This document shows, piece by piece, positions 40,394-47,200 of a DNA stretch of 47,200 bases. The notes under the pieces were generated by a model, which was not told the origin of the DNA, did no database searches, and was given only the letters and a program-made list of their open reading frames with translations. Origin of the DNA: Planctomycetota bacterium (GTDB lineage Bacteria; Planctomycetota; UBA1135); contig JASMKM010000070.1 of the NCBI GenBank assembly GCA_030749235.1, forward strand, positions 1 through 47,200, given 5' to 3'. Position numbers and translations under genes: made by a program. The stretch's first letter is position 1, and each line of letters begins with the position of its first letter.

Positions 40394-41488
40394 TTACTGC
40401 AGCAGTTCGGGGAACCCGTCGCTGTGTTTGGTGGTCAAGCGGTCGCCTTCGCGGATGATCATGTAGCACTCCACATGGTTCAAGTCGCGGATTAACTTCA
40501 TGCCGTCTTCTGGGCCGAGCACCATACATGCTGTGGCCAGCGCATCGGCGAGCATGCAATTGGGCGCCAACACCGTGACGGACGCCAGGTCATGTTCGAC
40601 CGGCAGGCCATAACGCGGATCAATGGTATGCGAGACTCGCTTGCCGTCGACGTAACGGAAGTTGCGATAGTCGCCGCTGGTGGCTACGGCTACGGTGCCT
40701 AGTTGCAGCACGGCCTGCAGGTCTTGGCCTATGTTCGATAAGTCACGCGGTGCATCGATGCCAATCTTCCAAGCGCCACCGCTCGGCGATTTTCCGGCGG
40801 TGCGCAGCTCGCCACCGACCTCCACCATGTAGTCGGTCCAGCCGAGTTCCTGCAGTGCTTCGCAGACTGCATCCACGCCATATCCCTTGGCGATGGCCGA
40901 CAAGTCGATCTTCAAACCATCGACGGTCTTCTGCAAGGTGTGACGATCACCGACAGTCAGCTTGTCCCAGCCACAGATTGCCAAGGTGGCTTGCAGTTGT
41001 TCTTCAGTGGGGGTAGTGCCAATAGGTGTGGCTGGCCCGAAGCCCCACAGGTCCACGAGGGGCATCACCGTGGCGTCGAAGGCGCCATGCGAAAGTGCGG
41101 CGATGCGTTGCGCCTCGCGTACCACCGTGGCGGTCTCGGCGCTGACCTTGAAGGCGGTGCCGGCAGGAACCCTCGCGAAACGACGAATCTCCGATTCCGG
41201 CTTGTAGGTCGACATGCGCTGGTCGACGCGATCCAAAGCACCTTGGATCGCCGCCATAGTCTCGGCTGCATCCGTGCCATTTTTGCTGGAAACGATGGCG
41301 ATGGTGGTGTTCCAAGTGACGCCCATGGTCTCGCCACTGAAGGCCAACTTAGGGCGCTGCTGTGCCGCGTCCGAGGCCAAACCATGGGAATTCTCACCAT
41401 GCGAGGACGAGTGCGTACAGGCACCAACAAGCATGCCGACGCCAACCAACAACAGGTGCGAAAACGGATGGGCAAGTCGCGTCGACAT
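40394..41488 (-). CDS. apbE: FAD:protein FMN transferase ApbE (lipoprotein)
   Basis: ApbE attaches FMN covalently to Thr of NqrB and NqrC. The 364-residue product has a lipoprotein signal with lipobox LVGAC (Cys24), so it is tethered in the periplasm. Flavin-site segments are ETMGVTWNTTI, HGAFDATVMPLVDLWGFG, DLSAIAKGYGVDAV, YMVEVGGELRTAG and SHTIDPRYGLP (usual HIIDPRTG). The start is ATG 41488 (MSTRLAHPF), 6 nt after TAGAAT. It lies just downstream of nqrF on the same strand with its own promoter. Confidence 0.95.
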   Translation of the reverse strand: MSTRLAHPFSHLLLVGVGMLVGACTHSSSHGENSHGLASDAAQQRPKLAFSGETMGVTWNTTIAIVSSKNGTDAAETMAAIQGALDRVDQRMSTYKPESEIRRFARVPAGTAFKVSAETATVVREAQRIAALSHGAFDATVMPLVDLWGFGPATPIGTTPTEEQLQATLAICGWDKLTVGDRHTLQKTVDGLKIDLSAIAKGYGVDAVCEALQELGWTDYMVEVGGELRTAGKSPSGGAWKIGIDAPRDLSNIGQDLQAVLQLGTVAVATSGDYRNFRYVDGKRVSHTIDPRYGLPVEHDLASVTVLAPNCMLADALATACMVLGPEDGMKLIRDLNHVECYMIIREGDRLTTKHSDGFPELLQ

Positions 41489-41494
41489 AGGGGA

Positions 41495-41500
41495 ATTCTA
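41495..41500 (-). promoter_or_regulatory. Candidate -10 of apbE (TAGAAT), leaderless type
   Basis: TAGAAT on the minus strand, then TCCCCT, then the apbE ATG. This puts transcription start on the A of ATG and would let apbE be expressed separately from nqrA-F, whose stop is 44 bp upstream. Confidence 0.5.
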
Positions 41501-41543
41501 GCGGCCCCCTGGCAGCCAAGGCACACTTAAGACTCAAGCAGCC

Positions 41544-42776
41544 TTAACCGCCAAAGTCATCCAGGAAGATGTCTTCCGGCTCGACGCCTAGGTCACCAAG
41601 CATGTTGATCACTGCCGTGTTCATCATCGGCGGACCGCACAAGTAGTACTGGCATTCCTCAGGAGCCTCGTGGTTGTTCAAGTAGCTATCCAGTAACACC
41701 TGGTGGATGAAACCGGTCTTACCCTTCCAGTTATCTTCTGGCAACGGGTCGCTCAGCGCCAGGTGCCATTCGAAGTTCGGGAACTCCTTGGCGATCTCGT
41801 CAAACTCGTCGACGTAAAAGGCCTCACGTAACGAGCGTGCGCCATACCAGAAGCTGACTTTCTTGTCGGTCTTCAGCGTCTTGAACAGGTGCAGCAGGTG
41901 CGAGCGCATCGGCGCCATACCGGCACCTCCACCCACGAAGACCATCTCTCGATCGTTCTCCTTCAGGAAGAACTCACCGTAAGGGCCGGAGATGATGACC
42001 TTGTCGCCAGGCTTCTGGTTGAAGATGTAGCTGGAGCCCTTGCCGGTCGGCAGGCCTTCCGTACGTGGCGGCGGAGTCGCAATCCGCACGTTCAGCATGA
42101 TGCGGTTGCCTTCAGCCGGGTACGAAGCCATCGAGTAGGCGCGTTCGACCGTCTCCGTGGTGGTGGAGTTGATGTCCCACAACCTGAAGTTGTCCCAGTC
42201 CTCGCGATACTCGTCTTCGATGTTGAGGTTTGTGTAGTCGATGCTGTGCGGCGGAACCTCGATCTGGATGTAACCACCGGACTTGTAATCGATGCTCTCG
42301 CCCTCGGGCAGCTGGACCACAAACTCCTTGATGAAGGTGGCGACGTTGCGGTTCGAGACCACGTCGCATTCCCACTTCTGCACGTTGAAGACCGACTCGT
42401 CGACCCGCATCTTCATGTCCTGCTTGATCTTGACCTGACAACTGAGACGCCAGTGTTCTTTGGCCATGCCGCGGGTGATGTGGGTCTCTTCGGTCGGCAG
42501 CAAGGTGCCGCCTCCCTCGTCGATTTGTACTAGGCATTGGCCGCAGGTGCCACCACCGCCGCAGGCGGAAGGGATGAAGATCTTCTGCGAAGACAGCGAG
42601 TTCAGCACGGTATCGCCGGCCGGGATCGACATGGCGTCGGCTTCCTTGCCGTTGATGACCAGACTGACGTTGCCGCTCGATACCAACTTCGACTTGGCCG
42701 CAAGCAGGATGAACACGAGGGCAATCACGACGACCGAGAAGCCGCCGACACCCAGGAAGATTGTTGTGAAATCCAT
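41544..42776 (-). CDS. nqrF: Na+-NQR subunit F (NADH dehydrogenase subunit)
   Basis: NqrF oxidises NADH through FAD and a 2Fe-2S cluster and passes electrons into the complex. The 410-residue product has one N-terminal membrane helix and a ferredoxin domain with C72-x5-C78-x2-C81 and a fourth Cys near 113 (WRLSCQV). FAD binding is at [12 protein letters not shown] and NADH binding at [15 protein letters not shown], and it ends [10 protein letters not shown] plus DDFGG. The spacing matches Vibrio NqrF. A GGAG-type SD (42786-42791 on the minus strand) precedes the ATG. It is the last nqr gene of the operon. Confidence 0.97.
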   Translation of the reverse strand: MDFTTIFLGVGGFSVVVIALVFILLAAKSKLVSSGNVSLVINGKEADAMSIPAGDTVLNSLSSQKIFIPSACGGGGTCGQCLVQIDEGGGTLLPTEETHITRGMAKEHWRLSCQVKIKQDMKMRVDESVFNVQKWECDVVSNRNVATFIKEFVVQLPEGESIDYKSGGYIQIEVPPHSIDYTNLNIEDEYREDWDNFRLWDINSTTTETVERAYSMASYPAEGNRIMLNVRIATPPPRTEGLPTGKGSSYIFNQKPGDKVIISGPYGEFFLKENDREMVFVGGGAGMAPMRSHLLHLFKTLKTDKKVSFWYGARSLREAFYVDEFDEIAKEFPNFEWHLALSDPLPEDNWKGKTGFIHQVLLDSYLNNHEAPEECQYYLCGPPMMNTAVINMLGDLGVEPEDIFLDDFGG

Positions 42777-42794
42777 TGTTCGCTACTCCGCTGC

Positions 42795-43412
42795 TTAGAG
42801 CTGGATACCCCCGAAGATCATGAAGCCCATGGCCATCAGGCCAGTGGTGATGAAGGTGATGCCCAGCCCCCTAAGCCCGGGGGGCACGTTGCTGTACTTC
42901 AACTTCTCGCGGATGGCGGCCAGGCCGACCATGGCGAGAGCGAAGCCGGTGCCCGCTCCGATGCCGAAGACGGTGGTCTCGGCGAGGTCGTACTCGCGCT
43001 GGACCATGAACAGTGAACCGCCGAGGATGGCGCAGTTCACCGCGATCAGAGGCAGGAACACGCCGAGCGATCCGTAGAGCGCCGGCGAGAACTTGTCGAT
43101 GGCCATCTCCACGATCTGCACCATCGCCGCGATGGTGGCGATGAAGGCGATGAAGGTGAGGAACTCGAGGTTGATCGTTGCCGCCTTCTCCGCACCGAGG
43201 AGCCACGAGAGGGCGCCCTCCTGGAGCAGGTAGGTGTAGATCAGGTTATTCAGCGGCGCCGTGATGGCGAGCACGAAGATGACCGCCGCGCCGAGGCCGA
43301 CCGCCGTCTCGACCTTCTTCGACACGGCCAGAAAGGAGCACATGCCGAGGAAGAAGGCGAGTGCCATGTTCTCGATGAACGTGGCCTTCAGGAACAGGTT
43401 GACCAGTTCCAT
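42795..43412 (-). CDS. nqrE: Na+-NQR subunit E
   Basis: Integral membrane subunit of 205 residues with six helices, one of the pair (NqrD/E) that holds the intramembrane iron centre. Signature segments are [19 protein letters not shown] near the start (with the iron-ligand Cys) and [13 protein letters not shown] (second Cys). The start ATG shares one base with the nqrD stop (TAATG). The length is normal. Its codon use is CTC/CTG-rich compared with most of the window. Confidence 0.97.
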   Translation of the reverse strand: MELVNLFLKATFIENMALAFFLGMCSFLAVSKKVETAVGLGAAVIFVLAITAPLNNLIYTYLLQEGALSWLLGAEKAATINLEFLTFIAFIATIAAMVQIVEMAIDKFSPALYGSLGVFLPLIAVNCAILGGSLFMVQREYDLAETTVFGIGAGTGFALAMVGLAAIREKLKYSNVPPGLRGLGITFITTGLMAMGFMIFGGIQL

Positions 43413-44038
43413 TAGTTCTCGTCCTCCTGCAGCTGCGCCGAGTAGCTGCGTTGCGCCCAGATGAGCAGGCCGATGATGAAGAAGGCACCCGGGGAGAGCA
43501 CCATCAGGCCGTTGGGGTTGTACCAGCCGCCGTTGTTGACAGTGGGCATGACCACATGGCCGAGAAGCTTGCCGGAACCGAGCAGCTCACGGAAGAAGCC
43601 GACGATTATCAGGATTACCGAATAGCCGAGCGAGTTGCCGAGGCCGTCCAGTGCCGCCTTCATCGGCGGGTTGGCCATGGCAAAGGCCTCGGCGCGCCCC
43701 ATCACGATGCAGTTGGTGATGATCAGACCGACGAACACCGACAGCTGCTTGGAGACGTCGAAGAGGAACGCCTTCATAATCTGGTCGGCGAGGATTACCA
43801 GCGAGGCGATGATCGCCAGTTGGGTGATCACGCGGATGCTGCCCGGGATCTTGTTTCGCAGTAGCGAGACGGTGACGTTGGAGCCGACTAGCACGAAGGT
43901 GAGGGCGGCGCTCATCACGAGGGCAGGTTCCAGCTGGGTGGTCACCGCGAGCGCCGAGCAGATGCCTAGCACCTGCAGGGTGATCGGGTTAGCCAGGTGG
44001 ACAGGGCCGAAGAGGATTTCCTTGGTTTCCTTTTTCAT
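43412..44038 (-). CDS. nqrD: Na+-NQR subunit D
   Basis: Integral membrane subunit of 208 residues, partner of NqrE. Seen are [17 protein letters not shown] (with the iron-site Cys), [19 protein letters not shown] (second Cys) and [18 protein letters not shown]. The start is ATG 44038 ([13 protein letters not shown]), sharing one base with the nqrC stop (TGATG). The frame is open to 44236, but that is a shadow of nqrC. Confidence 0.97.
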   Translation of the reverse strand: MKKETKEILFGPVHLANPITLQVLGICSALAVTTQLEPALVMSAALTFVLVGSNVTVSLLRNKIPGSIRVITQLAIIASLVILADQIMKAFLFDVSKQLSVFVGLIITNCIVMGRAEAFAMANPPMKAALDGLGNSLGYSVILIIVGFFRELLGSGKLLGHVVMPTVNNGGWYNPNGLMVLSPGAFFIIGLLIWAQRSYSAQLQEDEN

Positions 44039-44802
44039 CACTGGACCTCCTTTTTGAGGAACTTGCCAAAGGCCTCGTCGTCGAACCAGGCCTGCACCGT
44101 GGCTCCCACGGCGACACTCGTGATCGTGGCACCGGAGATGCCGTCGACCTGGTAGGTGTCGTCGTCGACCTTGCCGAACTTGGTTACGTCGAGGATGACC
44201 TTGCCGGAGTCGTCGAACACCTTCTTCCCGGGCCATTGGGCAACCCAGGTCGGGTTGACGATCTCGCCACCGAGGCCTGCGGTCTCGCCATGCTCATAAA
44301 AGGCGATGCCCTTCACGGTCTTGAGGTCCGTCTCGAGCGCGATGTAGCCGTACATGGTCGACCAAAGGCCGTTGCCCCAGATCAGGAACACGAAACAGGC
44401 GTTCTCCGGGTCCGTGACCTCAAGGATCATCAATTCCTTGGGGATTCTGCTTACGCGCGCGCGCTCTGCCGCCTCCGAGGTGGCGTCCGTGGAGGTCGCC
44501 GCCGCCTTCGAGGACTTGATGATGGCCTTGGAGTCGAACGGCATGTCGCCGAGCAGCTCACCGGACTCGGGCGAGAAGCCCATGACCTTGATGGTCTTGA
44601 ACATCTCGGCGGCCTCCTCGGCGGAGGGTTTGGCGTCTGCCTCGATCATGCCGGAGACGCGCAAAATCTGCGTCTGCATGTCGAGCAGCGCATTGGCTGC
44701 CTGGCGGTCCTTGAGGGCGACCGCGGTGGTGGACACTGCGAGGCTGCAGACCAGACAGAGGGCCAGCGAGAAGCCCACGATGTAACGGTTACTGAAGTCC
44801 AA
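44038..44802 (-). CDS. nqrC: Na+-NQR subunit C (covalent FMN)
   Basis: Periplasmic flavoprotein subunit of 254 residues anchored by one N-terminal helix ([18 protein letters not shown]). The FMN attachment motif SGATIT is present (Thr226), the target of Apb[15 protein letters not shown] is the usual flavin-domain segment. A polar Ala/Ser/Thr-rich insertion near residues 100-120 is longer than in Vibrio. It overlaps nqrB by 14 bp. Confidence 0.97.
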   Translation of the reverse strand: MDFSNRYIVGFSLALCLVCSLAVSTTAVALKDRQAANALLDMQTQILRVSGMIEADAKPSAEEAAEMFKTIKVMGFSPESGELLGDMPFDSKAIIKSSKAAATSTDATSEAAERARVSRIPKELMILEVTDPENACFVFLIWGNGLWSTMYGYIALETDLKTVKGIAFYEHGETAGLGGEIVNPTWVAQWPGKKVFDDSGKVILDVTKFGKVDDDTYQVDGISGATITSVAVGATVQAWFDDEAFGKFLKKEVQ

Positions 44803-45985
44803 GACGCTTCTCCCTGCGCTTGACGTTGGCCTTGACCACGTAGTAGTCGATGGTGGGCGCGAACACGTTCATGAAGATGATGGCGAGCATCATGCCCTCG
44901 GGGTACGCCGGGTTGAGCACCCGTACGATTACCGTGAGCATGCCGATGAGCGCGCCGTAGATCCATTTGCCGGTGTCGGTTTGTGAAGCTGAGACCGGGT
45001 CGGTGGCCATGAAGACCATGCCGAATGCGAAGCCGCCGACGACCAGGTGCCAGGTCCAGTCGATGGCCATGTAATGCTCGGGGCTGGGGGCCAGGGCATT
45101 GAGCAGGTAGCTGGTGCCGATCATGCCGAGCAGGCAGCTGAGCATGATGCGCCAGCTGCCGATGCCGCTCGCGATCAGGATCACCGCACCGATCAGGCAC
45201 GCCAAGGTGCTGGTCTCGGCGAAGGAACCCGGCATTAGGCCGAGGAAGGCATCCATCCAGTTCATGTTGGCAGTCGCAGTGGCACCGTCGGTGTAGAACG
45301 CCGCCAGCGCGGTGGCGCCGGTATGGCCGTCGACGGCCAGGGCCGGGTCGTCCGGCAGCTTGGTCCAGACCTCACCGGAGATCTGCGCCGGGTAGGCGAT
45401 GAACAGGAACAGGCGGCCGGTCAGGGCCGGGTTCAGGATGTTCATGCCGGTTCCGCCGAACACCTCCTTACCAATCAGGGTGCCGAAGATGATGCCGATG
45501 GCGACCTGCCACAGCGGGATGTCCGCGGGCACGATCAGCGGGAACAGCATCGAGGTCACGAGGAAGCCCTCATTGATCTCGTGCTTGCGGACGATCGAGA
45601 AGATTGCCTCGACCAGGCCACCCGCGGCCACCGTGACGATGTACAGCGGCAAGAAGGCGAGCAGGCCAATCCAGCTGGCGGACTTGATCACACTAAACGT
45701 GATCGCATCGTTGACGGCGAGACCGTAGCTCGAATCGGCGAGCATGGCCTGGTAGCCGTTGTTGAAGATGGACCACAGGATGCACGGCATCAGCGCGATG
45801 ACCACCATGGTCATCATGCGCTTGAGGTCGAGCACGTCGCGGACATGGGGGCCGCTGTGGGTGCGATGGCCCGGCGTGTACAGGAAGCTGTCGCCAGCCT
45901 CGTAGAGCGGGTACCACTTCTCGAGCTTGCCGCCCTTCTCGAAGAGGGGGGCGACGGCGTCGAGTTTCTTGCGTAGGAACTTCAT
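44789..45985 (-). CDS. nqrB: Na+-NQR subunit B (covalent FMN, riboflavin)
   Basis: Large membrane subunit of 398 residues with about ten helices that carries the Na+ path. The cytoplasmic N-terminus contains [15 protein letters not shown]. The covalent-FMN motif reads TGATAL (Thr225) where most homologs have SGAT, a mild change. [19 protein letters not shown] and [18 protein letters not shown] are family signatures. It follows nqrA by 12 bp. Confidence 0.97.
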   Translation of the reverse strand: MKFLRKKLDAVAPLFEKGGKLEKWYPLYEAGDSFLYTPGHRTHSGPHVRDVLDLKRMMTMVVIALMPCILWSIFNNGYQAMLADSSYGLAVNDAITFSVIKSASWIGLLAFLPLYIVTVAAGGLVEAIFSIVRKHEINEGFLVTSMLFPLIVPADIPLWQVAIGIIFGTLIGKEVFGGTGMNILNPALTGRLFLFIAYPAQISGEVWTKLPDDPALAVDGHTGATALAAFYTDGATATANMNWMDAFLGLMPGSFAETSTLACLIGAVILIASGIGSWRIMLSCLLGMIGTSYLLNALAPSPEHYMAIDWTWHLVVGGFAFGMVFMATDPVSASQTDTGKWIYGALIGMLTVIVRVLNPAYPEGMMLAIIFMNVFAPTIDYYVVKANVKRREKRLGLQ

Positions 45986-45997
45986 GAGCCTAGGGTC

Positions 45998-47200
45998 TTA
46001 GCCCTCCTTCTCGATGCGGGTCAGCATGGCACGCAGCATGTCGGTGATGTCGATCTTCGAGGCGCAGACGTATTGGCAAAGGGCGATATCCTCCTCCGCC
46101 AATTCGAGCACGCCGAGCTTCTCGGCGCCTTCCAGGTCATCCGAAGCGAGCGCCTTGATCATCTGGGTGGCGAGGATGTCCATCGGCATGACCTTCTCGT
46201 AGTTGCCGATGGGGACGATGGCGCGTTCGCCACCGTTCATGTCAGTGTCGACGCGGAACTTCTTCTTGAGGAACTTGGCTAGGTAGGCGTTGCTCAATGA
46301 CCAGCGGCTGCCGATCGGCTTGGTCCAGCCGACGAACTCGCGTTCTGGGGCATCGTCGACCAGGGTGAGCTGATGGGCAAAGCGGCCGAGGTAACCCTTT
46401 TGGCATTGTGGGTTGGCGATTGAGCCAGCCAGGATCGAACCGGAAACGAAGCGCACCGTGCCGTCCTTGGCGAAGGACTTGAAGCAGGCGGTGGAAGCGC
46501 CGCGGCGGGTCTTGACGATGCCGGTTTTCAAGGCAGCCGGGCCGACGACGGCAATCCGTCGTTCCGTGGCGAGCTTGCCCTCAGCCACGAACTCGCCGAT
46601 GTCGGCGACACTCTGGTAATCGATGTGCCAAACCAAACGTTCGGAGCCGACTGGGTCCAGGGAGTTGATATGCACACCGGCATTACCGGTTGGGTGCTTG
46701 CCTTGGAAAGCCTGGTGTGTGACGCCATCGGCGAGCAAGCCGCTCCAGTCCTCGCCGTCGGCGGTGCACAAGTAAGTCGCGCCTCCAGACAGGATAGTCA
46801 GCGCCTTCAGGCCTGTTTGGAACGCGGCTTCGCGCCCTTCGAGCATCGCCAACGGCGACGGCGCCAGCGGCGACGTGTCCATGGCGGTCACAAAGATGCT
46901 GCGTGGTGTATCCCCCGATTGCGCCACCTTGTCGAAGGGGCGTTGACGCAAGCAAGGCCATAGGCCGGACTTGGCCAGGGCGGTCACGAGGGACTCGCGG
47001 TCTGCTTTGGTGAGGTCGGCGGTGTTGAAAGCGACCTGTTCCTCGTTCTGGGCGACCTCGATGACCACCGACAGCACAGCCCGACGCTCACCGCGGTTGA
47101 CTGCTTGCACAGTGCCTGCAGCTGGAGAGGTGAAGAGGACGTCGGGATCACGTCGGTCGCAGAAAAGAGGAGTGCCAATCTGCACTTCCTGCCCCGCTTC
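45998..47200 (-). CDS. nqrA: Na+-NQR subunit A, 5' end outside the window
   Basis: Peripheral cytoplasmic subunit with a ubiquinone-binding role. About 400 residues are present. The frame is open to the right edge, and the first visible residues (EAGQEVQIGTPLF, then FTSPAAGTVQAVNRGERR) match the lipoyl-like N-terminal domain after about 40 missing residues. Later segments are IAVVGPAALKTG, the helical LSNAYLAKFL and LAEEDIALCQYVC near the end. It is the first gene of nqrABCDEF; the operon promoter lies beyond the window. Confidence 0.95.
   Translation of the reverse strand, partial: EAGQEVQIGTPLFCDRRDPDVLFTSPAAGTVQAVNRGERRAVLSVVIEVAQNEEQVAFNTADLTKADRESLVTALAKSGLWPCLRQRPFDKVAQSGDTPRSIFVTAMDTSPLAPSPLAMLEGREAAFQTGLKALTILSGGATYLCTADGEDWSGLLADGVTHQAFQGKHPTGNAGVHINSLDPVGSERLVWHIDYQSVADIGEFVAEGKLATERRIAVVGPAALKTGIVKTRRGASTACFKSFAKDGTVRFVSGSILAGSIANPQCQKGYLGRFAHQLTLVDDAPEREFVGWTKPIGSRWSLSNAYLAKFLKKKFRVDTDMNGGERAIVPIGNYEKVMPMDILATQMIKALASDDLEGAEKLGVLELAEEDIALCQYVCASKIDITDMLRAMLTRIEKEG

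Noticed and set aside
44039-44236. 66-residue extension of NqrD
   Set aside because: It is an Arg/His-rich out-of-frame reading of nqrC; the NqrD family starts at MKKETKE.
1-47200. CRISPR arrays, insertion sequences, prophage genes, rRNA
   Set aside because: I looked for regularly spaced repeats, transposase/integrase motifs and rRNA cores and saw none; only one tRNA was found.

Overview
The window is a densely packed bacterial chromosome segment (roughly 58-60% G+C by eye) with about 50 genes, most in short operons joined by 1-14 bp overlaps (ATGA, GTGA, TAATG). A TonB-dependent receptor, a TonB-like protein, lipoproteins, Na+-NQR with its maturation factors and a cbb3-oxidase assembly protein suggest a Gram-negative, respiring, probably marine or salt-adapted heterotroph. 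A eukaryote-type adenylosuccinate lyase, an actinobacterial-size xylose isomerase, a stand-alone PTS enzyme I and sulfatase-fold membrane enzymes would fit a Planctomycetota/PVC-like lineage, but nothing in the window proves this. No insertion sequence, phage, CRISPR array or origin was seen.

Layout. 0.1-2.1 kb: mutY and an outer-membrane-type exported protein. 2.2-7.1 kb: pentose/sugar catabolism, with xylB-xylA on the minus strand divergent from a TIM-barrel sugar isomerase and a Gfo/Idh/MocA oxidoreductase. 7.2-10.3 kb: ispD-ispF (minus) divergent from a tiny beta-domain ORF, ruvC, an unknown gene and a ComEA-like protein. 10.3-13.1 kb: nadC-vanZ-like-purB ending at a strong terminator shared with a convergent, cysteine-rich lipoprotein gene. 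13.8-15.7 kb: a divergent sugar-isomerase-like protein and a DHH/DHHA1 phosphoesterase. 15.7-16.2 kb: tRNA-Gly(GCC) with its own promoter and terminator, and a 7Fe ferredoxin. 16.3-20.3 kb: plsY-gpsA (phosphatidic acid precursor supply), an M3 oligopeptidase and a metallophosphoesterase. 20.3-23.2 kb: TonB-dependent receptor plus tonB. 23.4-26.6 kb: glyS and ptsI. 26.7-30.0 kb: a four-repeat Myb/SANT-like protein, a DUF971 protein, a small membrane protein and a GT-C-like membrane protein. 30.1-36.2 kb: two paralogous membrane-anchored sulfatase-fold proteins with Thr at the nucleophile position, flanking a small unknown gene and a VWA protein. 36.2-40.4 kb: MDR oxidoreductase, ccoS, YcxB-like, LysE exporter, CHI-like, PilZ and nqrM. 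40.4-47.2 kb: apbE and nqrFEDCBA (nqrA runs off the right edge).

How the genes work together. The clearest functional module is nqrA-F with apbE (attaches FMN to NqrB/NqrC) and nqrM (Fe maturation), giving a complete Na+-pumping NADH:quinone oxidoreductase set. IspD/IspF are two MEP-pathway steps. PlsY/GpsA make lysophosphatidic acid. XylA/XylB convert xylose to xylulose-5-phosphate. The 27.8-36.2 kb block looks like an envelope decoration locus.

The most unusual signals are: (1) a recurrent TAnnnT hexamer 5-9 nt before the start codon of about eleven first-in-operon genes, suggesting widespread leaderless transcription; (2) the four-repeat Myb/SANT-like protein; (3) a 171-residue acidic lipoprotein with 21 cysteines and no His, Trp or Tyr; (4) the paired TLPSH sulfatase-fold proteins around a VWA protein; (5) structured or symmetric intergenic elements at 16283-16333 and 23267-23304.
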